Of a stretch of 64,000 nucleotides of DNA, positions 23,250-33,664 are shown piece after piece. Source of the DNA: Bettongia penicillata ogilbyi. Lineage: Eukaryota > Chordata > Mammalia > Diprotodontia > Potoroidae. Position 1 is the first letter of the stretch; the number at the start of each line of letters is the position of its first letter. The notes beneath the pieces were generated by a model. It made no database searches, was not told the DNA's origin, and was given only the letters and a program-made list of their open reading frames with translations. Location: positions 2,585,501 to 2,649,500 of the forward strand of contig JAJHZJ010000009.1 in the NCBI GenBank assembly GCA_023548195.1, given 5' to 3'. Position numbers and translations under genes: made by a program.

Positions 23250-23740
23250 GTCTAAGTCAGCAGATTCCCAAGTAGGGACTGTGGACTGACCCCAAGTAGT
23301 GGGAAATCAACCCATCTAAGAGAGAAAAGATAGGTCACATCCCACCCTCCCCATGATAGGTATGAGACTTTTTCCCAACACAACTACACCCATCCTATCC
23401 CCCAACACTTCTTCACTTCCCACTCTCTATTCCAGGTGTCAGTCCCTCAGGGAAGTTATAACATACTAGGGCACACAAGGTAGCAGCTGCAAAGATGCCA
23501 TTAGGAAAATTCTCCCCCTGACCCAGCATACCCACACCCTGGCTCCTCTCAGAGGGCAGGTTCTGGTTCCAGGGCAGTAACAGATGAATAAAATCTCCAC
23601 CCCTCTTTTCATTTAGAGTGGAAGAAAATGAATCTCACAGGATGAACAAACAAGAATGGGTGGGTTTCACTGTGCATAAAAGATTGTATTACATTATCTT
23701 TCCCCTTAAACACACCTCTTTTAAATTTCCCTGTTACTAT
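23250..23740. other. Unassigned, no gene seen
   Basis: C-rich in part (23330-23560). No repeat or reading frame recognised. Confidence 0.35.
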
Positions 23741-23744
23741 CAAG

Positions 23745-24290
23745 AGCACCACCACCCTTCCAGTCACTTGGGTTTACAACCTCAGTAGCATCATGATTCT
23801 TCACTCTCTCAACCACAACATCTCTTGAGTTCATTACTTTCTCTCTACTCATTTGACCACCACCTTAGTTCTTCTCCTTAAAGGACTCTTGCCATGACTA
23901 TTGAAATAACCCCCTAACTGGCCTCTCCTCACTCTAAACTATTTTTATCACATTTATTTGTTGCTGTTCGGTATTATCTGACCCTTTGTGGCCACATTTG
24001 GATCTTCTTGGCAGAGATACTTAGTGGAGTGGTTTGCCAGTTCCTGCTTCAGGAACTGAGGCAAACAGGGTCAGGTGACTTTCCCAGGTTAAGTGTCTGA
24101 GGCTGAATTTGAACTCAGGAAGATGAATCTTCTCTATTCCAAGCCCAACGTTCAATTTTTCCACCTTGACCAAAGAAATTTTCTGAAAGCCATGGTCTGA
24201 ACATGTTGTTTCCCTTTTCAATAAATTCCATTGTTTCCCTATTGACTCTAGGATCAGATATTTCACCTTTATCTTATTCTTTTAAAATCA
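23745..24290 (+). mobile_element. L2 LINE 3' region, split by a SINE
   Basis: Sense L2 body: TCTCTACTCATTTGACCACC, ACTATTGAAATAACCCCCTA, then after the SINE, CATGGTCTGAACATG, TTCAATAAATTCCATTG and TCCCTATTGACTCTAGGATC. The antisense MAR1-like SINE (23950-24165) interrupts it just after CACTCTAAACT. Confidence 0.8.
23950..24165 (-). mobile_element. MAR1-like SINE, antisense
   Basis: Begins with the complement of the RTE-like tail (GTATTATCTGACCC, TTGGCAGAGATAC), continues AGTGGTTTGCCAGTTCC and GATTTGAACTCAGGAAGA... (shown in part: GAATTTGAACTCAGG). Inserted in an L2 copy, so younger than it. Confidence 0.85.
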
Positions 24291-24559
24291 AATTTTACAA
24301 ATTGCATAAGCTTGATAATGTACAAAATTTTTGCTTCATTAGCATATGTATATATTTTATGAATTAATAAATGTAAGCTTATTAGGAGTACATACTTAAA
24401 AATGTTTATTAATAGTAACACACAATCAAAATAGCTTGGAAATCACTGATCTGGGCTCTAAAGTTATACATTGCAGAGAAGATGCTAACCTGCATTGGAA
24501 GAGGGAGTATCCTAGAATTTCCATCAATAAAATCAATACAATCCTCTATATAATGTCCA

Positions 24560-25420
24560 ATTATGGTCATGACACCTCTGCTTGAAGACCTCCAATGATG
24601 GAGCACTAGCTACCTCCTACTCCAGTCATTCCATTTGGAGTAGCTCTGATTATTGAGTACTCCTTACATTCAGTTGAAATATGCCTTTGGAATTCTGCTC
24701 ATACATCCTAACTCTGACTTGGGAAGAACAAGTAGAACAAATTGAACCCCTCTTCCATCTGACAGGCCAAGAAATATCTTAAGGCATTTTTTTTTCCAAG
24801 CTCAGTTTCTTCAACCTATATTCATATGACACGGTTTCAAATACCCTCACTTTCCCCATCACCTTATCTTGGATGTCTTCTAGCTTGTCAGCATCCAGAA
24901 CCAATCACACTTTTCTGCAGTGTTCTGACCAGGGCAGAGTACAATGGTACCCCATGGGACAGTGAGATCCTTGAGAGCAGGCACTATGTTTTTTTTTTGG
25001 TTTTGGGTTTGTTTGGTTTTTTTTTGTTTTTTTTTGCCTTTCTTCATATCACCATTGCGTAGCAGGGTGCCTGATACATATACAAGTGTTCAGTAAATAC
25101 TTATTGACTTGAAGTATTGCTCTAGACTCCTTTGTCATGGCTTCTATGCTTCTATAAATGCCACTTAAGAATACATTGGCATTTTGGTACTGTTGGTACT
25201 GAATTTGCAGTCCACAAGAATTCCTAGATCTTATTCATGGGAATTTTTTTTCTGACTGTATCTTGCCCCTCTTCTACTTGTGCATTTAATTTTTTAAATC
25301 CCAAGTGCAAGGCTCAGCATTTATGTCCATTAAGTTCCACTTTATTAGCTTTGCCTTCATTTAGCCCTTGCATTCTATTGTCCTATGTTGTTAGTTATCT
25401 TTTGGCATAGATATCTTTTC
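24560..25420 (-). mobile_element. CR1-like LINE 3' region, antisense, split by L2 tail
   Basis: Complement of the distal CR1 body: GAACCCCTCTTCCATCTGAC, TTTCTTCAACCTATATTCAT, TCTTCTAGCTTGTCAGCATC, TCTGACCAGGGCAGAGTACA, then beyond 25115 TGCAGTCCACAAGAATTCC and CCCAAGTGCAAGGCTCAGCA. The two halves are continuous in CR1 terms, so the L2 tail at 24955-25115 is an insertion. No frame survives. Confidence 0.75.
24955..25115 (+). mobile_element. L2 3' end, inserted in CR1
   Basis: GTGAGATCCTTGAGAGCAGG, AGGGTGCCTGATACATA, TTCAGTAAATACTTATTGAC: the L2 terminus. A G/T-rich simple stretch (TTTTTTGGTTTTGGG, 24989-25036) is expanded inside it. Confidence 0.75.
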
Positions 25421-26035
25421 TTCCTAGCTAGTCTAGAAATTCCCTGATCGCAGAAATCATGTATTCTTCAGATCTTCCAGTATCCTGGAAAATTTCCTTT
25501 GCACTTACATTACCCGAGTCTCCTACATAGTTAGAGGCAGACATAGGATCACAACTCAGGTCCCCACACTCCCAGTCCAGTGTTTTTACTCTGAGATCTC
25601 ATCAGTGTAAATGAAGTCTCCTCAGCACCCTTCCTGTATTTTCTTCTTGCTCTGTTCATGACACCTGATGCCCAACAGTTCAAGCCAAAGTATTGACACC
25701 TTCCTGTTCCCTGTTTCAGTTGATGAGGAACTGCCTGTGTTTACCACCATCCCTTCCCCAAAAACCTCTAAAGCTGATTCTGGTTAGAGATGACTTGCAC
25801 TTATGCAGAGGAGATAATAAAAAACAAATAAACCAAAAAAAAAAAAAACCCTTCCTGGGTTAAGAAAGAAGGTTGTTTCTTTCCTTAGTCCTAACCCCGA
25901 GACCTCTCCATATAATCTTCTTTCTTTTTCTAGAATGTTAGAGCTAGAAGGAAGTGTTAGAGATTATTTAACTCAAGCTCTGCTTTCTTCAGTTGAAGGA
26001 CTCCTGGACTTTATCATCTGCTATGGACCTGAATG
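25420..26035. other. Unassigned with SINE scraps
   Basis: 25545-25600 looks like the B box side of an antisense SINE (ATCACAACTCAGGTCC) and 25935-25990 like the other end (AATGTTAGAGCTAGAAGG). An oligo(A) run lies at 25835-25850. No gene seen. Confidence 0.4.
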
Positions 26036-26155
26036 AATGGCAGAACATTTATTAGGCATTTACTAACTGCCAGGTACTGTACGAAGTGTTCAGGATACAA
26101 ATACAAAAGCAAGATAGTTCCTACCCTCAAGGAACTTACATTTTAATATGAGGAG
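26036..26155 (-). mobile_element. L2 3' end, antisense
   Basis: TTTATTAGGCATTTACTAAC, GATACAAATACAAAAGCAAG, CCTCAAGGAACTTACATTTT. Complement of the L2 terminus, 5'-truncated. Confidence 0.7.
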
Positions 26156-26229
26156 ATAGCACATATATGAGAGTGAGGACCAGGGAAGGAGTTTCTGGGG
26201 AGTTATAATGATGGTAGGTTGATCCCTAG

Positions 26230-26539
26230 GGGAAGTTAGGTGGTGCAGTGGATAGAGCACCAGTGCAGGAGTCAGGAGGACCTGAGTTCAAATCTCACCT
26301 CAGACACTTGACACTCACTAACTGTGTGACCTTGGGCAAATCACTTTACCCCAAATGCCTCATCCTGGGTCATCTCCAGTCATCCTGATGAATATCTGGT
26401 CACTGGATTCAGGTGGCTCTGGAGAAGTGAGGCTGGTGACCTGCACAGCTCTCCCTCACTCAAAATAAAGTCAAGTGCAAGTCATGTCATTATTTCTGTG
26501 ATGAAATTCTTTGGCAATGAAGGATGAACACACACGCAA
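26230..26539 (+). mobile_element. Long-body tRNA SINE, sense, with TSD
   Basis: Best sense copy of this family: head AAGTTAGGTGGTGCAGTGGA, B box GAGTTCAAATCTC, core TGTGTGACCTTGGGCAAATC, body CATCTCCAGTCATCCTGATG and CTCTCCCTCACTCAAAATAA, and tail TCTTTGGCAATGAAGGATGA ending in a CA-rich stretch. Flanks GTTGATCCCTAG (26218-26229) and GCTGATTCCTAG (26540-26551) form a 10/12 TSD. Confidence 0.92.
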
Positions 26540-26739
26540 GCTGATTCCTAGAGCAAGCAATCTGGATATATACAGGTAGCATAAAAGTGTTGATTTGATT
26601 CTTGAATGCAGAGCAAGAGATGGTATATATGATACGTGTTTTGGGGGGGATTTGGTGGGGAGTGGGAAGAGAAAAAGTAGTTGAGGAGGCAAGATTATGG
26701 CAGCAACTAAATAGCAAGTTGATTAGAATAGATACTTAG

Positions 26740-27330
26740 AATGGAAAGGGACCCATATGTACAAGAATATTTACAGCAGCCCTTTTTGTGTTGGCCAAGA
26801 ACTGGAAATCAGGGGAATGCCCATCAATTGAGGAGTGGCTGAACAAGTTGTGGTATATGGATGTAATGGAATACTGTTGTGCTATAAGAAATGATGAGCA
26901 GGCAGACTTCAGAAAAACCTGGAAAGGCTCTTATGAACTGATGCTAAGTGAAATGAACAAAACAGGGGGAGCATTATATACAATAACAGCCATAGTGTGC
27001 AAAGACTGTTTCTCATGGACTTAGCCCTTCTCAGCAATGCAAGGACCTAAAACAATTTCAAAGGAATCATGATGGAAAATGCAATCCATATCTAGAGAAA
27101 GAACTATAGTCAGAACGAAGAATAAAGCAGACTCTTCTTTCTTTTGTTATACTTTGATTTGGCTTTTCTCATGATTTCTCCTATTTGTTTTAATTTTTCT
27201 ATGCAATATGGCTAATGTGAAAATATGTTTAATAAGAATGTATGTGTGGAACTCATATATGACTGCATGCCATCTTGGGGAAGGAGAGAGAAAAAATTTA
27301 AAACATATGGAAGTGACTGTTGAAAATTGA
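26740..27330 (+). mobile_element. L1 ORF2 C-terminus and 3' UTR
   Basis: The plus strand reads KNWKSGECPSIEEWLNKLWY (from about 26799) and then VMEYCCAIRNDEQADF, which is the extreme C-terminus of L1 ORF2 in marsupials (compare the PS..EW..KMW....MEYY motif of placental L1). The frame stops at 27022, and the 3' UTR follows to an A-rich end near 27320-27350. The 78-codon frame is a 5'-truncated L1 remnant, not a host gene. Confidence 0.9.
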
Positions 27331-27354
27331 AAACAAATAATTTAAGAAAAAGAA

Positions 27355-27955
27355 TAGACAGCTACATAAAATGTGAAGCATTGTCAGGTCTGGTGGACAT
27401 CGTAGAGTACTTGAATTTGTGCCTAATCATTCACAAATTAAGAAGGGTGAGAGTTCCACAGCTGGGTAGATTAACTTCCCCAAGGTCTAGGGTCATTTTT
27501 TTCTGCCAGTTTTCTCTAGAGGTACTATTCCAGATTTAGAGAAGTTGGGCTGCAACAAGGCAGATAGGAAGACAGTTGAGGTGTTGATTCAGAGGACAGT
27601 CTGGACATATATAATCCTGACTTTTAAATAACTTGCTTGTCTACTTCTCATCCATCAACTCAGCTCTGGTCTAGACCTTGTCCTGGCTGTGATTACTTAG
27701 CCTGTACTGATCATGGTGCTGAACCTTAAAAACTGCCTGACCCCCAGACCTGGCTGTAACATCCCTAGTAACCTGCATAAAACTCAGAGCATGCCACCGC
27801 CATTGCCTGGCACAACTTAACTCATCAGTCTGAAAGAGTACGCTAAGCCCATCTTTCATATCTGCCTATCCTGAGGTCCTGGTTTCTAATCCCACCCAGC
27901 AATACCCAGGGAGGTGTTGTGTCTGCACCTTGCCATCTTAGTTTAGTAGTTGATT
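27355..27955. other. Unassigned, no gene seen
   Basis: Unique-looking sequence; no repeat family, no domain in the short frames. Confidence 0.35.
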
Positions 27956-27959
27956 TCTC

Positions 27960-28800
27960 TTTTCAATCTATCATCCCTCAGCTGCTAAAGAGACCTTCCA
28001 AGAACATGGGTCTGACCTTGTTAACCTCCTACTAAATAAACTCCAGTGGTTCCCTATAACCTCTAGGCTTAAATAAGTCCTGTACTTGACATTTAAAGAT
28101 CTTCACAACTTGACCCCTTTGTACTTTTCCAGGCCATTTTCCCCCATCATTTCACACTGTAGTCCAGCTGTCTTCCTTTTACATGGGCTTTTCCCAATTC
28201 CTGATGCTTTCCCTTCTCCTCTCTGCCTCTTAGGCTTTCCGGCTTCCTCAAAGACTCAGTTCAAATTCAGCCTTCAGTAGGAGACTTTTCTCAGCTAGAT
28301 GATGCAGTAGATAGAGCCCTGAGCCTCCAAGCCACAAAGATCAGAGTTCAAATCAATCTCAGATATTTAATTAGCTGTGACTCTGGGCCAACCACTTAAC
28401 CTCTGTCTACTTCAGTTTCCTCCATTCTAAAATTGGGGGTTTAATTACACCAACCTCCCAAGGTTTTTGTGAGGATAAAATGAGATAATGTTTGTAAAAT
28501 ACTTAGCTCAGTGCCTGGTATATACCAGATGATTAATAAATGTTTTCCTCTTTCCTTCCTTCCTTCTTTCCTTCCTTCCATCTTTCCTTTCTTCCCAGTT
28601 CCTAGAAATTTCTCCTCTAAAGCTGCCTCTCTCTATTCTGGATAGATCTTGGAGGTGTCTATTCAGACGTTTTTTCTTCTGTTAGGTTGTGAGCACCTCG
28701 AGGACAGGAATTATTTTTTCCTTTTGTTGTATCCCTATGGCTTAACAAAATCCTTCGCACACAGTAAGGACTTAATAAATGCTTATAGACTGACTGGGTG
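27960..28800 (+). mobile_element. L2 LINE 3' region, split by a SINE
   Basis: Sense L2 from CATGGGTCTGACC and CTCCAGTGGTTCCCTATAAC through TTCCTCAAAGACTCAGTTC. It resumes after the SINE at about 28600 and ends with TGTGAGCACCTCGAGGACAG, TTGTATCCCTATGGC and TTAATAAATGCTTATAGACT. One of the longest L2 remnants here. Confidence 0.85.
28296..28545 (+). mobile_element. MIR-type SINE, complete, inside L2
   Basis: Head TAGATGATGCAGTAGATAGA, B box GAGTTCAAATCAATC, core TGTGACTCTGGGCCAACCAC, 3' half TTTTTGTGAGGATAAAATGA and tail ATTAATAAATGTTTTCC. A (TTCC)n microsatellite (28545-28595) grows from its end. Confidence 0.85.
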
Positions 28801-28849
28801 TTAGCACAGAACCATCACTTGATCATAGGAATCCACAAAGTATAATGTA

Positions 28850-29310
28850 AAAACCTCTGGACAAACATCAAGGACACTTGGGGTAATATTAATTTGTGAG
28901 ATCTTGGACAAGTCACTTAACATAATGGGGTCTCAGTGTTTTTATCTGTAAAATAGGAATGTACTAACTCAGTGGTGTCCCATCTTTTCCAGTAGGAGGA
29001 CCCCTTTTTAATAAAAACAATTCCACAGACCACTGCCCCGCCTTATGTATTATTAGTATCTATTGATTGTGAAAATACATGAGGGTCAAAGGTTTCTTTG
29101 AATTCAGTAAGTATTTTAAATAGATTTGTATTTTCCTAATCAACATTTCCATTCAATTCAACAAGCAATTATTAGGCATCTACTGCATGCAGAGAGTCAA
29201 TTTGCTATAGTAGATAGGGAAATATCTTGGAGCCAGGAGCTTAAGCCCCTCCTCTAACACAGTATTGCTTGTATTTCCCTGCACAAGTCAGTTAACCTGT
29301 TGGTGACCTT
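28850..29310. other. SINE scraps and a possible MITE
   Basis: 28890-28965 is the core-to-tail of a sense MIR-type copy (TCTTGGACAAGTCACTTAAC). 28970-29100 starts CAGTGGTGTCCCATCTTTTC like a MITE terminus but I cannot find its other end. 29195-29305 is another broken sense SINE. Confidence 0.45.
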
Positions 29311-29313
29311 GGC

Positions 29314-29509
29314 CAGAGATATCAAACAAGTGGTCCTGTGACCCAAACCGGATTAATATATAATTGGGGGATATTTAACAAAGTAAATAAAAATACATTA
29401 AAAATTAGATAATGTTAATTTGTGGTTAATACTGTGGCCAGAGGGTCCTCAGGGATGCTTAGCTTATTGTGGTTTAATGACTTGTTTCTATTTAAGTTTG
29501 ATGCTACTG
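29314..29509 (-). mobile_element. hAT-type MITE, family B, copy 1
   Basis: Reverse complement of the element at 42863-43057. Begins CAGAGATATCAAAC and ends AAGTTTGATGCTACTG; inside are GGGATATTTAACAAAG and AAATTAGATAATGTTAATTTG. Its right flank is TTCTAGAC, close to the TTAGAC-type flanks of the other MITEs. Confidence 0.75.
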
Positions 29510-29519
29510 TTCTAGACTA

Positions 29520-31225
29520 CTCTCTGTAAGTTAGAGAGGGTGTCATCTTGCATTGGTTAGACCGGAGGAAGTATTTTCTTCCAGGAGGTATTTGAGCAAA
29601 AGATCATCAGATTTAACAGTTAAGAGACTATTGGTCATTTTGAAGAAAACATTTTCAGTCTAGTGGTGAGGCTGGAAGCCAGATGGAAAGGGAATTGAGA
29701 AATGAATGAGTAGTATGGCAGTGAAAGCAGAGAGTGTAGACAATTCTTCCTAGGAGTTTGGCTGTGAAAGGGAGGAAAGATATAAGACAACAATTGCTGG
29801 AGGGAAAGACAGAATTGAGGGAAAAGTTTTCAAGAATGAGGAAGATCTGGACATGGCTATAGGCAGAAGGAAAGAAGCCATAGAGAAGGAGGGACTGAAC
29901 CATGAAATCTACATGCATCACATCCAAAAACCAGTCACACATTTGGGCATGTGCCATATTGCTTATTCAGTCAACAAAAGATAGGTTTGCTTATTTATCC
30001 AACTGAGTCGTACTACAGATTTTGTGGGAGTTAAAGAGACAAATGGCAGTGCTTGGTGATTGTATGGATTTGCAGACCTGTTCCTATAAGTCTATGGCCC
30101 CAAGAGGGTCCTTGACCACCTGGATTAGATGAACTCTTAATTAGCCTCCAGTCTTAATGTTCTATAAAAATGTTATTCTGTGAATTCATAATTTCTTCAC
30201 CTGTCAAATATGTAAGGCAATATCTACCCTCACCTGCCACACCAAAATATTATGAGGTTCAAATGAAGTGTGTGATGACTCTTTATAATATAAAGGTTAT
30301 GTATAATATAAAACACTACCTACCCTGTGATGCAGAACTGTGTGGGCTGACAACACTGGAGCCAGTCTTTGGGTGTCTTAATAATTAGGCCATTTGGTTC
30401 AGTGCCCACTAAAGCTATACCCCTGCCCCCCAATATCGGAATTTGACCTACTTCAAGCTTGCCCTCAGGAATATTTGGTTCCCTAGAAATTATTAAGTTA
30501 ACAAGGCCCAAGACACAGAACAGATTCATTAAAATACACATAAAGAACAGATATATGACTAATATCCTTTCCCCTTTGGTGAAACAAAAGTTGTCTCCTA
30601 CCTTCAGATGGGCGCCATTTCTTTTCTTTCTATCTCAAACAGTTCAGTCACTATCTCTGTAAAAATAAAACAAAACAGACAAGCAAAAAGCACCTCACAA
30701 CAGCAAGAGGAGAAGTCCCAGATTCTGAGTGGTGACAGGAGATTGTTAAAGAGCACTGTCTGTCTCCTTGCTTGCCTTCTTCCCTCTGGGGTCTTGGCTT
30801 CCTTGCTTCCAGCGCCTGTGGTTGGCCTGTGTTCCCTTTCAGCCCTTGATTCGTGCTGCAGTTTCCCAGTGTCCTGCGCAGCCCTGCCATAATCTCCTAG
30901 CCCTGTAGCTCCTGACCTTGGCTGCAGAATCTCTCACCGCCCACTTGGCAGTTGCTGTCTCAATTCACCGATGCCAGCTCACACTCTTTATCCCCACCAT
31001 GCTCCAGAATCTCTGTCCACATTCCTCTTGGCATCTCTCTCCTGAAAGCCATGCTCTGCTATTCTCTGCACATGCACCACAAGTCTATGGTATTATGGGA
31101 AAGAGTTACACTGCTTTTTCCACTCGGGTTTGGGTCTTCTTCCATCCAATATAACTGAGAAGGAAGGGATTGGTACAACTGCTCTTGGATGAGAAAACAT
31201 CTCCTCTTCCTGCTATAACTACATG
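29520..31225. other. Long unassigned stretch, no gene accepted
   Basis: No repeat family recognised. Overlapping frames at 30608-30892 and 30651-30890 on opposite strands, and 30918-31158, carry no domain and their leucine/serine-rich content follows the C/T-rich strand. No convincing splice or promoter signals. Confidence 0.35.
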
Positions 31226-31525
31226 ATAACTAATGTTTATTTAGCATTTTAAAGCTTTAAAAGATATTAATGTGATGTCATCTCACTGAATCCTTACAGC
31301 AACCAGGTAAGGCATATATGCTTTAATAAACCTACTTTAGAGACAAGGAAATAGAGAATTGATAAAGTTATATGACTTTCCCTTGGTCACAAAAGTATGT
31401 TTCAAAGCTGGGATTCAAACAAGGATTTATTGAAAGCCTATTATATGCCCAGCTGTGATGGGAGAAGGGGAATACAAAAGAAAGGCAAAGTCATGATTCT
31501 GACCTCAAGCAACCTGTAGTTTATT
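31225..31525 (-). mobile_element. CORE-SINE plus L2 tail, antisense
   Basis: 31225-31410 has TTTAGCATTTTAAAGC, GTCATCTCACTGAATCCTTA and a B box complement (GGGATTCAAAC). 31415-31525 has TTTATTGAAAGCCTATTATA and ACCTCAAGCAACCTG, the complement of the L2 end. Confidence 0.7.
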
Positions 31526-31532
31526 TAAGACA

Positions 31533-31676
31533 GGGATTCTAAATCTGTTTTGGTGTCTGGTGAAGCCTACGGACCCCTTCTGAGAATCATGTTGTTAAAT
31601 GCGTAGAGCAAAATACATAAGACTACAAAGGAAACCAATTAAATTGAAATACAATTATCTGTCTATCTACCTGTCT

Positions 31677-31736
<60 letters not shown>

Positions 31737-31998
31737 GTCTCTCTCTCTCTCTCTCTGTCTGTCTCTCTCTCTCTCTCTCTCCCTCTCTCTTTCTTTTCTC
31801 TTTCTCTCTCTGTCTCTGTGTGTGCATGCATGCATGTGTGTCTGTCTGTCTACCTATCCATTCATCCATCCATCCATCATCCATCCGTCCGTCCATCCAT
31901 CCATCCATCTGTCCGTCCGTCTATCCATCTGTCTGTCTGTCTAACTACCTACCTACCTACCTATCACAAGTTCACAGATTAAAACCCCCTGATTTAGG
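31533..31998 (+). mobile_element. hAT-type MITE, family C, copy 2, with microsatellite
   Basis: Left end CAGGGATTCTAAATC, then GTCTGGTGAAGCCTACGGAC, AAATACATAAGACTACAAAG and AAACCAATTAAATTGAAATA; right end ATTAAAACCCCCTGAT. The central part has been replaced or expanded by a compound microsatellite (31655-31965). Confidence 0.75.
31655..31965. repeat. Compound CT / GTCT / CCAT / CTAC microsatellite
   Basis: About 310 bp: (CT)n with GTCT interruptions to 31815, a short GTGTGCATGC part, then TCTG, CCAT, GTCC and finally ACCT tetramers. The strand is almost purely pyrimidine for about 140 bp. Open frames through it (127 and 125 codons region) are low-complexity artefacts. Confidence 0.95.
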
Positions 31999-32149
31999 AC
32001 ACGACATATCCATGTAGTCATTATTCCCTTCCCTTACATACATACAAAGCAACCCATGAGCAACATGTGACCATGTGTGCTCGATCATGTTCTAAGTGGT
32101 ATGGTGTTGGTAGGAAGTTCCATGGGTGTTCAGAGCACAGAGAGATGTG

Positions 32150-32240
32150 TGTGGGCTGGCTGTCAGGGAAAGACCTCCCAGAGCAGGTGAGAGTTGAACT
32201 GGGCTTTAAAGGATGAGTAGGCTTGAACAGGGAAAGAAAT
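32150..32240 (-). mobile_element. L2 fragment, antisense
   Basis: GGAAAGACCTCCCAGAGCAG, GAGAGTTGAACTGGGCTTTA: the complement of the L2 3' body. Followed by a (GGGA)n patch at 32250-32272. Confidence 0.55.
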
Positions 32241-32479
32241 GGAGGCGGGGGCAGGAGGGAGGGAGGGAGGGAGAACAGTAACATGGAAAAAATCTCAAGT
32301 GTTATTGTTCTGTGCAAGCATGTACAGATCCAGGCCAGGATGTTATCTGATGTTATCTGGAGCGGTTCTGCTCTGCTCCTGAGGAGAGCGTATGACAAAC
32401 AAACTTGAGCAAGCAGGCTGGAAAGAACAGTAAGCCCATCACTCGAATGTCCCTCCTCCTGCTCACGGAAACTCTGACT

Positions 32480-32760
32480 TGTCAGGTCCTATTTTAAAAC
32501 TTTAATTATGCAGCCTTCCCAAAAGAAGTCATTTTTCTTCCAAAGGCTGTGTGAGAAAACGAGAGAGAAAAAACACCCAGCTACCCAGTCTCTCATCTAG
32601 AAACAAAGCCTAGCCTCATTAAAATGTGTGGCCCCTGCACCCCTCTGTTTCAAAGATTTGTTTGACATGGTTGGAACAGGCGCGTTTTGACGTCAGAGGG
32701 AAATTGACTGCCCTCTGTCACTCCCTCTCTCTAATCAACCACATCATTGTCAGCAGAGAC
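32480..32760. promoter_or_regulatory. Repeat-free block with perfect CRE
   Basis: No repeat signature. A full palindromic cAMP-response element TGACGTCA lies at 32688-32695, within a locally CpG-containing patch (GCGCGTTTTGACGTC region). Other cores are TTTAATTATG (homeodomain type), TCAAAGATTTG (TCF/LEF type) and CTAATCAACC. The full CRE with an intact CpG is unusual in this CpG-poor window. Regulatory role is inference. Confidence 0.35.
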
Positions 32761-33148
32761 TCTAAGATTCTTGTACTTCTTCTTCTCTGCTAGTTGGGCC
32801 TTCAGGAAATGGAAGGTTGGGGAGACAGTCTCCTCTCACTTTTATCTTGGGGTGATCCTATATTTGATGCTTTAACCTTATCTGCCTTTGATCTCCATCT
32901 CTCTTTGGAACTTGGTGTTTTTAGAAACATATTGACTTCTCTAAGTTTTCTCATCTTCCCCAAACCACATTAAAATCCAAGGAAGGTCCAATTCTAACTG
33001 TTATTGAAAAAATCAGAAAATCATCATGAATCCAAGTGCTAGTAAGGTGGGGCTGATTGCCCTTGGACAAGTATAAGTGAAACCCTCCAGACTCACTTTC
33101 ATGTGTAGCATTTCTGATCCAGCCAGCATGCTAGGTATTCTCTGATCC

Positions 33149-33608
33149 AGAGGTCTTTAACCCTTCTCATGTCATGGGCTTCTTTCATACTTTGGAAAAG
33201 GTCATGGAACCCTTCTCAGAATGATTTTTGGGTGGACGTGATGGTGCATCCCTGTAATCTCTGCTACTCAGGAGGCTGAGGCTGGTGGATCATTTGAGTT
33301 TGGGAGTTCTGAGCTGCAGTACGGCTGATAAGAAGCTGCCACCAATATGCTGATGCCCTTGGGAGCAGGGACCAAGGTGCCAAAGGAGGGGCAAATTCGT
33401 ACAGCCACTGTGTTGAGCAGCAGGGTCACTGAACTTCCAACCTAGGCAAAATAGGGAGATCCAGTATCCTTCCCCAAACCAAAACAACAGCAATAACAAA
33501 TAAAAATAATCATATAATTGCATAAAATTTAATAGGATTGTAAAAAACAATTATATTGAAATATATCATATTAAAAACTTTTCATGGATTCTAACTTAAG
33601 AATCCCTG
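33149..33608 (+). mobile_element. hAT-type MITE, family C, copy 3, split by 7SL
   Basis: Left half CAGAGGTCTTTAACCCTTCT to AATGATTTTT, right half from TTGCATAAAATTTAATAGG through ACAATTATATTGAAATAT to TAAGAATCCCTGACC. Halves are continuous when the 7SL copy at 33229-33512 is removed. Confidence 0.75.
33229..33512 (+). pseudogene. 7SL RNA retrocopy inside a MITE
   Basis: Follows 7SL RNA from the 5' Alu domain (GGTGCATCCCTGTAATCTC, CTACTCAGGAGGCTGAGGCT, GGGAGTTCTGAGCTGCAGTA) into the S domain (ACCAATATGCTGATG, GGGAGCAGGGACCAAGGTGC, AAAGGAGGGG), then a deleted middle and the 3' domain (CTAGGCAAAATAGGGAGATC). An A-rich tail (CAAAACAACAGCAATAAC) ends it. It is shorter than the ~300-nt parent and carries many changes. 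It interrupts MITE family C, which dates it after that MITE. Confidence 0.85.
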
Positions 33609-33664
33609 ACCTAGTCCAAACCCTCATTTTACACATGAGGAAACTGAGGGCAAGATCTTAACTA

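Noticed and set aside
26230..26310. tRNA gene, because of A/B-box-like motifs
   Set aside because: These are the tRNA-derived heads of SINEs; no cloverleaf with acceptor stem closes.
26788..27024. 78-codon frame as a small gene
   Set aside because: It is the L1 ORF2 C-terminus of a 5'-truncated copy followed by an L1 3' UTR.
30608..30892. 94-codon plus and 79-codon minus frames on the same DNA
   Set aside because: Opposed overlapping frames, no domain, composition follows a C/T-rich strand.
31599..31982. Open frames of 127 and 81 codons across the microsatellite
   Set aside because: Products are runs of Leu/Ser or Arg/Glu made by the (CT)n repeat on either strand.
33229..33512. Functional SRP (7SL) RNA gene
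   Set aside because: Middle domain deleted, many changes, A-rich tail, inserted in a MITE; a retrocopy.
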